A stretch of 64,000 bases of DNA from Cyclina sinensis. Its lineage: Eukaryota; Mollusca; Bivalvia; Venerida; Veneridae. The stretch covers positions 16,824,136-16,888,135 of the forward strand of contig JAAONU010000011.1 of NCBI GenBank assembly GCA_012932295.1, given 5' to 3'. A program made the translations under genes and the position numbers. Positions 33,830-45,800 of this stretch are shown one piece after another. How positions within the stretch are numbered: position 1 is the stretch's first letter; the number at the start of each line of letters is the position of its first letter. A model generated the notes under the pieces. The model did no database searches and had not been told where the DNA came from. It saw only the letters and a program-made list of their open reading frames with translations.

Positions 33830-36800
33830 CTGAAATATATATTACAAGCCTAATTAAATTGCAATGCAAATATATCTATTATCAAAGCTCGATTTTCAAC
33901 CTCTGAACAATGGAAGGTAACTAAATAAGTCAGATAACTAAGATAAAATTTACGTTCAAATTCTTATTTTTAATAACTAATCTTTTTTATCTAACACAAT
34001 TGGCAAAAAATCTACAAAAGATATTCATGAACGTGAAGTTGGCACATAGATCGCAGCTCTACATCTAGCTCTGCGATCTTATATCATTGCAGAGCTGGGT
34101 CGCAGCTCTACATCCAGCTCTGCAATCTTATATCATTGCAGAGCTGGGTCGCAGCTCTACATCCAGCTCTGCAATCTTATATCATTGCAGAGCTGGGTCG
34201 CAGCTCTACATCCAGCTCTGCAATCTTATATCATTGCAGAGCTGGGTCGCAGACTTACATCCAGCTATGCAATCTTATATAATTACAGACCTACATCCAG
34301 TTCTGCAATCTTATATCATTGCAGAGCTGGGTCGCAGCTCTACGTCCAGCTCTGCGATCTTATATTATTGCAGAGCTGGGTCGCAGCTCTACATCCAGCT
34401 CTGCAATCTTATAATTGCAGAGCTTGGTCGCAGCTCTACATCTAGCTCTGCAATCTTATATCATTGCAGAGCTGGGTCGCAGCTCTACATCCAGCTCTGC
34501 AATCTTATATCATTGCAGAGCTGGGTCGCAGCTCTACATCCAGCTCTGCAATCTTATATCATTGCAGAGCTGGTTCGCAGCTCTACATCCAGCTCTGCGA
34601 TCTTATATCATTGCAGACCTGGGTCGCAGCTTTACATCCAGCTCTGCAATCTTATAATTGCAGAGCTTGGTCGCAGCTCTACATCTAGCTCTGCAATCTT
34701 ATATCATTGCAGAGCTGGGTCGTAGCTCGACATCCAGCTCTGCAATCTTATATCATTGCATAGCTGGGTTGCAGACTCACATTCAGCTATGCAATCTTAT
34801 ATAATTACAGAACTACATCCAGCTCTGCAATCTGATATCATTGCAGAGCTGGGTCGCAGCTCTACATCCAGCTCTGCAATCTTATATCATTGCATAGTTT
34901 GGTCGCAGCTCTACATCCAGCTCTGCAATCTTATATCATTGCAGAGCTGGGTCGCAGCTCTACATCCAGCTCTGCAATCTTATATCATTGCAGAGCTGGG
35001 TCGCAGCTCTACATCCAGCTCTGCAATCTTATATCATTGCAGAGCTGGGTCGCAGCTCTACATCCAGCTCTGCAATCTTATATCATTGCATAGCTTGGTC
35101 GCAGACTTACATCCAGCTATGCAATCTTATATAATTACAGACCTACATCCAGCTCTGCAATCTTATATCATTGCAGAGCTGGGTCGCAGCTCTACAACCA
35201 GCTCTGCGATCTTATATCATTGCAGAGCTGGGTCGCAGCTCTACATCCAGCTCTGCAATCGTATAATTGCAGAGCTTGGTCGCAGCTCTAAATCTAGCTC
35301 TGCAATCTTATATCATTGCAGAGCTGGGTCGCAGCTCGACATCCAGCTCTGCAATCTTATATCATTGCATAGCTGGGTCGCAGACTTACATCCAGCTATG
35401 CAATCTTATATAATTACAGAACTACATCCAGCTATGCAATCTTATATCATTGCAGAGCTGGGTCGCAGACTTATATCCGGCTATGCAATCTTATATAATT
35501 ACAGAACTACATCCAGCTCTGCAATCTTATATCATTGCAGAGCTGGGTCGCAGCTCTACATCCAGCTCTGCAATCTTATATCATTGCAGAGCTGGGTCGC
35601 AGCTCTACATCCAGCTCCGCAATTTTATATCATTGCAGAGCTGGTTCGCAGCTCTACATCCAGCTCTGCGATCTTACATCATTGCAGAGCTGGGTCGCAG
35701 CTCTACATCCAGCTCTGCAATCTTATAATTGCAGAGCTTGGTCGCAGCTCTACATCTAGCTCTGCAATCTTATATCATTGCAGAGCTGAGTCGTAGCTCG
35801 ACATCCAGCTCTGCAATCTTATATCATTGCATAGCTGGGTTGCAGACTTACATCCAGCTATGCAATCTTATATAATTACAGAACTATATCCAGCTCTGCA
35901 ATCTTATATCATTGCATAGCTGGGTCGCAGCTCTACATCCAGCTCTGCAATCTTATATCATTGCAGAGCTGGGTCGCAGCTCTACATCCAGCTCTGCAAT
36001 CTAATATCATTGCAAAGCTGGGTCGTAGATCTACATCTAGCTCTGAAATCTTATATCATTGCAGAGCTGGGTCGCAGCTCTACATCCAGCTCTGCAATCT
36101 TATATCATTGCAGAGCTGGGTCGCAGCTCTACATCCAGCTCTGCAATCTTATATCATTGCAGAGCTGGGTCGCAGCTCTACTCCAGCTCTGCGATCTTAT
36201 ATCATTGCAGACCTGGGTCGCAGCTCTACATCTAGCTTTGAAATCTTATATCATTGCAGAGCTGGAGTCGCAGCTCTACATCCAGCTCTGCAAATCATTG
36301 CATAGCTGGGTCGTATATCTACATCTAGCTCTGCAATCTTATATCATTGTATAGCTTGGTCGTAGATCTACAACTAGCTCTGTAATCTTATATCATTGCA
36401 AAGCTTGGTCGCAGACTAACATCCAGCTCTGCAATCTTACATAATTACAGAGCTAGGTCGCAGCTCTACATCCAGCTCTGCAATCTTATAATTGCAGAGC
36501 TGGGTCGCAGCTCTACATCTAGCTCTGCAATCTTATATCATTGCAGAGCTGGGTTGCAGCTCTACATCCAGCTCTGCAATCTTATATCATTGCATAGCTG
36601 GGTCGCAGACTTACATCCAGCTATGCAATCTAATATCATTACAGACCTACATCCAGCTCTGCAATCATATATCATTGCAGAGCTGGGTCGCAACTCTACA
36701 TCCAGCTCTGCAATCTAATATCATTGCATAGCTGGGTCGTAGATCTACATCCCGCTCTGAAATCTTATATCATTGCAGAGCTGGTTCGCAGCTCTACATC

Positions 36801-39800
36801 CAGCTCTGCAATCTTATATCATTGCAGAGCTGGGTCGCAGCTCTACATCCAGCTCTGCAATCTTATATCATTGCAGAGCTGTGTCGCAGCTCTACATCCA
36901 GCTCTGCAATCTTATATCATTGCAGACCTGGGTCGCAGCTCTACAATCTTATATCATTGCAGACCTGGGTCGCAACTGTACATCTAGCTTTGAAATCTTA
37001 TATCATTGCAGAGCTGGAGTCGCAGCTCTACATCAAGCTCTGCAAATTATTGCATAGCTGGGTCGTATATCTACATCTAGCTTTGCAATCTTATCTCATT
37101 GTATAGCTTGGTCATAGATCTACAACTAACTCTGCAATCTTATATCATTGCAGAGCTTGGTAGCAGACTAACATCCAGCTCTGCAATCTTAAATAATTAC
37201 AGAGCTAGGTCGGATCTCTACATCCAGCTCTGCAATCTTATATCTTTGCATAGCTTGGTCGAAGATCTACATCTAACTCTGCAATCATATATCATTGCAG
37301 AGCGGGGTCGCAGCTCTACATCCAGCTCTGCAATCTTATATCATTGCATAGCTGGGTCGTAGATCTACATCCAGCTCTGCAGTCTAATATTATTGCAGAG
37401 CCGGGTCGCAGCTCTACATCTAGCTCTGAAATCTTATATCATTGCAGAGCTGGAGTCGCAGCTCTACATCAAGCTCTGCAAATTATTGCATAGCTGGGTC
37501 GTATATCTACATCTAGCTCTGCAATCTTATATCATTGTATAGCTTGGTCATAGATCTACAACTAGCTCTGCAATCTTATATCATTGCAGAGCTTGGTCGC
37601 AGACTAACATCCAGCTCTGCAATTTTATATAATTACAGAGCTAGGTCGCATCTCTACATCGAGCTCTGCAATCTTATATCTTTGCATAGCTTGGTCGAAG
37701 ATCTACATCTAACTCTGCAATCATATATCATTGCAGAGCTGGGTCGCAGCTCTACATCCAGCTCTGCAATCTTAAATCATTGCATAGCTGGGTCGTAGAT
37801 CTACATCCAGCTCTGCAATCTAATATTATTGCAGAGCTGGGTCGCAGCTCTACATCCAGCTCTGCAATCTTCTTTCATTGTAGAGCTGGGTCTCAGCTCT
37901 ACATCTAGCTCTGCAATCATATATCATTGCAGAGCTGGGTCGTAGATCTACATCTAGCTCTGCAATCTTATATCATTGCAGAGCTGTGTCGCAGCTGTAC
38001 ATCCAGCTCTGCAATCTAATATCATTACAGAGATAGGTCGCAGCTCTACATCCAGCTCTGCAGTCTTATATCATTGCATAGCTTGGTCGTAGATTTACAT
38101 CTAGCTCTGCAATCTTATACAATTACAGAGATAGGTCGCAGCTCTACATCCAGCTCTGCAATCTTATATCATTGCATAGCTTGGTCGTAGATTTACATCC
38201 AGCTATGCAATCTTATACAATAACAGAACTACATCCAGCTCTGCAATCTTATATCATTGCAGAGCTGGGTCGCAGCTCTACATCCAGCTCTGCAATCTTA
38301 TATCATTGCATAGCTTGGTCGCAGCTCTACATCCAGCTCTGCAATCTTATATCATTGCAGAGCTGGGTCGCAGCTCTACATCCAGCTCTGCAATCTAATA
38401 TCATTGCATAGCCGGGTCGTAGATCTACATCTAGCTCTGAAATCTTATATCATTGCAGAGCTTGGTCGCAGCTCTACATCCAGCTCTGCAATCTTATATC
38501 ATTGCAGAGCTGGGTCGCAGCTCTACATCCAGCTCTGCAATCTAATATCATTGCATAGCTGGGTCGTAGATCTACATCCAGCTCTGAAATCTTATATCAT
38601 TGCAGAGCTGGGTCGCAGCTCTACATCCAGCTCTGCGATCTTATATCATTGCAGAGCTAGGTCGCAGCTCTACATCCAGCTCTGCAATCTTATATCATTG
38701 CAGACCTGGGTCGCAGCTCTACAATCTTATATCATTGCAGACCTGGGTCGCAGCTGTACATCTAGCTCTGAAATCTTATATCATTGCAGAGCTGGAGTCG
38801 CAGCTCTACATCAAGCTCTGCAAATTATTGCATAGCTGGGTCGTATATCTACATCTAGCTTTGCAATCTTATATTATTGTATAGCTTGGTCATAGATTTA
38901 CAACTAACTCTGCAATCTTATATCATTGCAGAGCTTGGTAGCAGACTAACATCCAGCTCTGCAATCTTAAATAATTACAGAGCTAGGTCGCATCTCTACA
39001 TCCAGCTCTGCAATCTTATATCTTTGCATAGCTTGGTCGAAGATCTACATCTAACTCTGCAATCATATATCATTGCAGAGCTGGGTCGCAGCTCTACATC
39101 CAGCTCTGCAATCTTATATCATTGCATAGCTGGGTCGTAGATCTACATCCAGCTCTGCAATCAAATATTATTGCAGAGCTGGGTCGCAGCTCTACATCCA
39201 GCTCTGAAATCTTCTTTATCATTGTAGAGCTGGAGTCGCAGCTCTACATCAAGCTCTGCAAATTATTGCATAGCTGGGTCGTATATCTACATCTAGCTCT
39301 GCAATCTTATATCATTGTATAGCTTGGTCATAGATCTACAACTAGCTCTGCAATCTTATATAATTGCAGAGCTTGGTCGCAGACTAACATCAAGCTCTGC
39401 AATTTTATATAATTACAGAGCTAGGTCGCATCTCTACATCGAGCTCTGCAATCTTATATCTTTGCATAGCTTGGTCGAAGATCTACATCTAACTCTGCAC
39501 ACATATATCATTGCAGAGCTGGGTCGCAGCTCTACATCCAGCTCTGCAATCTTAAATCATTGCATAGCTTGGTCGTAGATCTACATCCAGCTCTGCAATC
39601 TAATTTTATTGCAGAGCTGGGTCGCAACTCTACATCCAGCTCTGCAATCTTCTTTCATTGTAGAGCTGGGTCTCAGCTCTACATCTAGCTCTGCAATCAT
39701 ATATCATTGCAGAGCTGGGTCGTAGATCTACATCTAGCTCTGCAATCTTATATCATTGCAGAGCTGTGTCGCAGCTGTACATCCAGCACTGCAATCTAAT

Positions 39801-42800
39801 ATCATTACAGAGATAGGTCGCAGCTCTACATCCAGCTCTGCAATCTTATATCATTGCATAGCTTGGTCGTAGATTTACATCTAGCTCTGCAATCTTATAC
39901 AATTACAGAGCTAGGTCGCAGGTCTACATCCAGCTTTCCAATCTTATATCATTGCAGAGCTGTGTCGCAGTTCAATATCTAGCTCATATAACACAATGAG
40001 TTGGATCATAGATCGACATATAGCTCTAAAAATTGTATAGCTGCAGAGTTGGGTCGTAGGTCGACAACAAGCTCTGCAATCTTAAATCATTGCAGAGCTG
40101 GGTCGCATTTCTCCATCTAGCTCTGCAATCTTTTTCATTGCATCACTCCATCTGCATAGTTTTTTTCAGTTATTGCCTTTTGTTATTTTTCAAAGCATTA
40201 CTTAAAAAGACTTTGAGTTATCAACATGAAACATCATAATATGTGGATAGAGCTCACTCAGGAGGTGTGCAGTGTAGAGAAGTGATAACTTTACCCTTAA
40301 TAATCTTTGTTTTTTCATACTTAATTTTCACCTAAGTGGAGCAGAACTCAAAATGTCTTTGAGATGTCCACATGAAACTTTATAGGTGGACAGATCTTAT
40401 TGAGGAGGAATGGTGTGCGCAAGAATGATAACTCTGCTTTTTATAATGTTTGATTTAGTGCCCTTTGTTATTTTTAATACTTTTTGTCCCGAGCTTATCT
40501 CAAAAGTATTGCAGGTATCTACTTGAAACTTCATAGGTTGAAAGATCTCACTGTGGAGGAGTGCAGCGCACAAGAATGATAACGCTACTATGCATGATTT
40601 TTCAGTTATTGACCTTTAACTTTCAAATCTGTAATTACTTCAGCCATTAGTTATCATTACCGAAATTGAACTATGTTGTGCTACTTCTACATATACATTC
40701 TTCCAATAAGCAAACACATGTTAATATGGCTCTTGTTGATAAGAGTTTTGTAACAATCTATATCCGTGTTGTTACAAACATATTGTAGTAAATAAACTTT
40801 TTGCATTTCTTTCTTTTTCTTTCTACATTCTACGGATGGACAAAAAGTCTATCGCAACACGTATGGTGTGTGAATAGGCTAAGAGCCTTAAATGTTCAAG
40901 CATTTTTACACATGTTAATTGCGGACAAAGGCATTTTCATATTTACGTCGTTTGTTTATTTTGGCATGTTGATGACTGCTGCTCTAACCCCGACCCCCAA
41001 CAAATCTGTTGATAAGTCATGAGAATAAGTATTCGAACGCACCTCCTTTATAATTATATGAGAGCTATCACTTAAAGGTGGTAACAAGTTTTATTTCTTG
41101 AGCCGCCAGACTTCTTTTAAGGATTACTTACGTTCTTTACTCAACGGAGTCTTTGTATGGCCATTGAGTATCACAATTCGAAGTTAGTCAGACTTAACCT
41201 CAGAAATTTCGAAAACTCGTTATTCACATTATTTAAACTTTATTATCATAAACTAAATGATTATTTATGTATATTGTAATACCAAATTCATAGACTGAGT
41301 GGCTTTACGTCTTTTATAACTACGTGACACGATAAAAATACTGATAATGACCGGAAAACAAAAGTTTTAGACGGGTCCCCTTTGTCTTCCTTACCTTTTC
41401 AGTTACAAAATGAAAATAAACTTCAAAAGTTAAAAACAAATATCGAACGAAATGAATAACTGAATGCAAATGCGAATTACGCAGCAAACGTGGCATTTAG
41501 CTTTTGATACGATTGCAAGAGTATAAAATCGAATTTAAGAAACTAAAAGTAGGTAATAAAATTAAAAATATAGTTGTCCAGAGGAAAATATACACATTTA
41601 ATTCCCCAAAATTATTTTACAAATTCAACATATAATAATCAACAAAGCCAGAAAAACGTTTTGAGAATGAATGCATCTATATATAAGATTTGCTTTCTTA
41701 AACTGCTCGGTAGACGAATAGTTACAGATTTCAATGCAGGACAGAAACAGAGGAACATATTTTTTTGGGGGGATGGGGCGTATGGGGGAAGTTTGAGGGG
41801 TAGTCGCCATGAATGACAATGCAAAAGTAATAATTAAAAAAATACTTGTTGATCATATTTCACAATACAGTGCATGAATTGGAAACCATTCGCCACTGAA
41901 ATTCTTTGGCAGATCGCCTAGACATCCTGCTAGCCCATCATACCAGTAAATACCTTTATCATAAAGCACAACGAGAAGTGTAATTTGATGACCCTTCTTT
42001 ATTTGATAGTTAAACGTTCGTGGATCTCTTACATTTTCCTTTCAGACAGATGCCCACCTGCTGAGCTCAATTGGTACAGTACTGTATTAAGAATCAAAGG
42101 TTCGATCACTGGAATGAGTGTAAATTTCTCTGTGACGATTGATCTCGAACGTTTTGCCTTAAGGTCATTCGTCTCTCACCACTGTCTCAGACTCATGTTA
42201 GAGACAGTCATTCATTTGTGGAGAAATTGATACTTGCTGGTTAGATATAAAGGAAAAATCATAAACAACCAATAAAACAAACAGTTCATGAATTCTGTCA
42301 AAAATGTTACAACCCAGCAGTAAATAATTTTGCTCATAGCATCAAAAACAAACACTATAATATTTTTTGGTGAATTTAAACCATACTTTAAAAATATGCG
42401 CGCCGCTTTTGATGCTTGCATCAAAACTAATCTTTTACGCACTTTGTATTCATAGCCATAGCTAGTGTATACTTCTTGTTTTAATGCATTCCTTCTTGAG
42501 CGCATCTGTCTCTCATCTTATTGTAATCTTGAAAATAATGCACTTGACTTTGCATGTCGTTTCAACACGACTCAGTTGCTCGTTAAATGTACTACGATAT
42601 ACTACGTCGCATTTCTTTGGATCGAGATAAAAAACGAATCCAATGTTTATGTTTTTCTTATACGGAATACATTACTTTTAAACATGTATAACCTCTTTTC
42701 CACCGTAGTGACAAGGTAGCAAGAAAGCAGGGAAAAGATCAAAGTTCCCCTTGCAGATATGAGAAAATCAAACATTTCTTTGCAAGAGCCGCCACAAGTG

Positions 42801-45800
42801 TAAATAGACCTACATGACTGTAAATGAAAAGTAGACAAAACTAAAACAAGTTCTATCCTTCCAGTTTTTGTTTCTGTATAATAATAACACCATTACAAAT
42901 CTATTTGGTCAAATAACTATGCTCATCTGAAACGTCATTAAGATAACGCTCTACAGTTAAGATATACTGAAATACCATTAAAATTTTGCAGACCTAATTG
43001 AAACTGAATAATGAATATGTAAAAAGAAGTAAAAACAAATGTTTGAAGAGCTCGTTGTCTACGACCCAGCACTGCAATGAAAAAAAGACTGCAGATCTAG
43101 ATGTAGAGCTGAGATCCAGCACTGCAGTGAAACAAGATTGCAGACCTAGATGTCGATCTACGACCCAGCTCTGCACTTATGTTAGATAACAGAGCTAGAT
43201 ATCTATAAACGATCAACCTCTGCACTTATGTTAAATTGCAACCAGATGTCGAACTACGACACAGTTCTCCTAGAGCAAAGATACAAGATTAGTGTGCTAT
43301 ATTTAGATATTATACCCAGATCTGTATTAATCATAGATTGCAAATTTAGATGTCGATAGCCTAGATTAAGAGCTGGGAATCAGCTTTGCAATGATAATAA
43401 TAATGCAGAGCTAGATGTCGATCTATGATCCAGCTCTGCAATGATATAAGAATGCAGAGCTGGATGTAAAGCTGCGACCCAGCTCTGCAATGATATAAGA
43501 TTGCAGAGCTACATGTAGAGCTGCGACCGTGCTATGCAATGATATAAGATTGCAGAGCTGGATGTAGAGCTGCGACCCAGCTCTGCAATGATATAAGATT
43601 GCAAAGCTAGATGTAGATCTACGACCGTGCTGTGCAATGATATAAGATTGCAGAGCTGGATGTATAGCTGCGACCCAGCTCTGCAATGATATAAGATTGC
43701 AGAGCTGGATGTAGTGCTGCGACCCAGCTCTGCAATGATGTAAGATCGCAAAGCTGGATGTATAGCTGCGACCCAGCTCTGCAATGATATAAGATTGCAG
43801 AGCTGGATGTAGAGCTCCGACCCAGCTCTGCAATTATAAGATTGCAGAGCAAGATGTAGAGCTGCGACCTAGCTCTGCAATGATATTAGATTGCAGAGCT
43901 GGATGTAGAGCTAGGACCCAGCTCTGCAATGATATAAGATTGCAGAACTGGATGTAGAGCTGCGACCCAGCTCTGCAGAGCTGGATGTAGAGCTGCGATC
44001 TAGGTGTGTAATTATATAAGATTGCATAGTTGGATGTAAGTCTGCGACCCAGCTCTGCAATGATATAAGATTGCAGAGCTGGATGTTTAGCTGCGACCCA
44101 GCTCTGCAATGATATAAGTTTGCAGAGCTGGATGTAGATCTACGACCCAGCTCTGCAATGATATAAGATTGCAGAGCTGGGTGTAGGGCTGCGAGCCAGG
44201 TCTGCAATTATATAAGATTGCAGAGCTTGATGTAGAGCTGCGACCCAGCTCTGCAATGATATAAGATTGCAGAGCTAGATGTAGATCTACGACCGTGCTG
44301 TGCAATGATATAAGATTGCAGAGCTGGATGTATAGCTGCGACCCAGCTCTGCAATGATAAAAGATTGCAGAGCTGGATGTAGTGCTGCGACCCAGCTCTG
44401 CAATGATATAAGATCGCAGAGCTGGATGTATAGCTGCGATCCAGCTCTGCAATGATATAAGATTGCAGAGCTGGATGTAGAGCTCCGACCCAGCTCTGCA
44501 ATTATAAGATTGCAGAGCAAGATGTAGAGCTGCGACTTAGCTCTGCAATGATATTAGATTGCAGAGCTGGATGTAGAGCTAGGACCCAGCTCTGCAATGA
44601 TATAAGATTGCAGAGCTGGATGTAGAGCTGCGACCCAGCTCTGCACAGCTGGATGTAGAGCTGCGACCTAGGTCTGTAATTATATAAGATTGCATAGTTG
44701 GATGTAAGTCTGCGACCCAGCTCTGAAATGATATAAGATTGCAGAGCTGGATGTTTAGCTGCGACCCAGCTCTGCAATGATATAAGTTTTCAGAGCTGGA
44801 TGTAGATGTACGACCCAGCTCTGCAATGATATAAGATTGCAGAGCTGGGTGTAGAGCTGCGACCCAGGTCTGCAATGATATAAGATTGTAGAGCTGGATG
44901 TAGATCTGCGACCCAGCTCTGCAATGATATAAGATTGCAGAGCTAGATGTAGATCTACAACCGTGCTGTGCAGTGATATAAGATTGCAGAGCTGGATGTA
45001 TAGTGCGACCCAGCTCTGCAATGATATAAGATTGCAGAGCTAGATGTAGAGCTGCGACCCAGCTCTGCAATGATATAAGATCGCAGAGCTGGATGTATAG
45101 CTGCGATCCAGCTCTGCAATGATATAAGATTGCAGAGCTAGATGTAGAGCTGCGACCCAGGTCTGCAATGATATAAGATTGCAGAGCTACATGTAAATCT
45201 ACGACCCAGGTCTGCAATGATATAAGATTGCAGAGCTGGATGTAGAACTGCGACCGTGCTGTGCAATGATATAAGATTGCAAAGCTGGATGTAAAGCTGC
45301 GACCCAGCTCTGCAATGATATAAGATTGCAGAGCTGGATGTAGAGCTGCGACCGTGCTATGCAATGATATAAGATTGCAGAGCTGGATGTAGAGCTGCGA
45401 CCCAGCTCTGCAATGATATAAGATTGCAGAGCTAGATGTAGATCTACGACCGTGCTGTGCAATGATATAAGATTGCAGAGCTGGATGTATAGCTGCGACC
45501 CAGCTCTGCAATGATATAAGATTGCAGAGCTGGATGTAGTGCTGCGACCCAGCTCTGCAATGATGTAAGATCGCAGAGCTGGATGTATAGCTGCGACCCA
45601 GCTCTGCAATGATATAAGATTGCAGAGCTGGATGTAGAGCTCCGACCCAGCTCTGCAATTATAAGATTGCAGAGCAAGATGTAGAGCTGCGACCTAGCTC
45701 TGCAATGATATTAGATTGCAGAGCTGGATGTAGAGCTAGGACCCAGCTCTGCAATGATATAAGATTGCAGAACTGGATGTAGAGCTGCGACCCAGCTCTG

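Larger units (their letters stand above)
40147..43055. other. Core of the fold-back element
   Basis: This is about 2.9 kb of non-satellite DNA between the arms, without a recognisable transposase or other coding sequence. It contains a degenerate tandem repeat at 40160-40620, a tRNA-like SINE head at about 42055-42125, and otherwise AT-rich unique-looking sequence. It may be a captured host fragment or remnants of an autonomous element. Confidence 0.6.

Noticed and set aside
34087..39578. Long plus-strand ORFs (up to 346 codons) in the left satellite array
   Set aside because: The unit is 49 nt, so the frame moves by one each unit and three units give a 49-residue pseudo-repeat. Long stretches lack stops in more than one frame at once and the translation simply follows the DNA repeat. 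There is no splice or start context.
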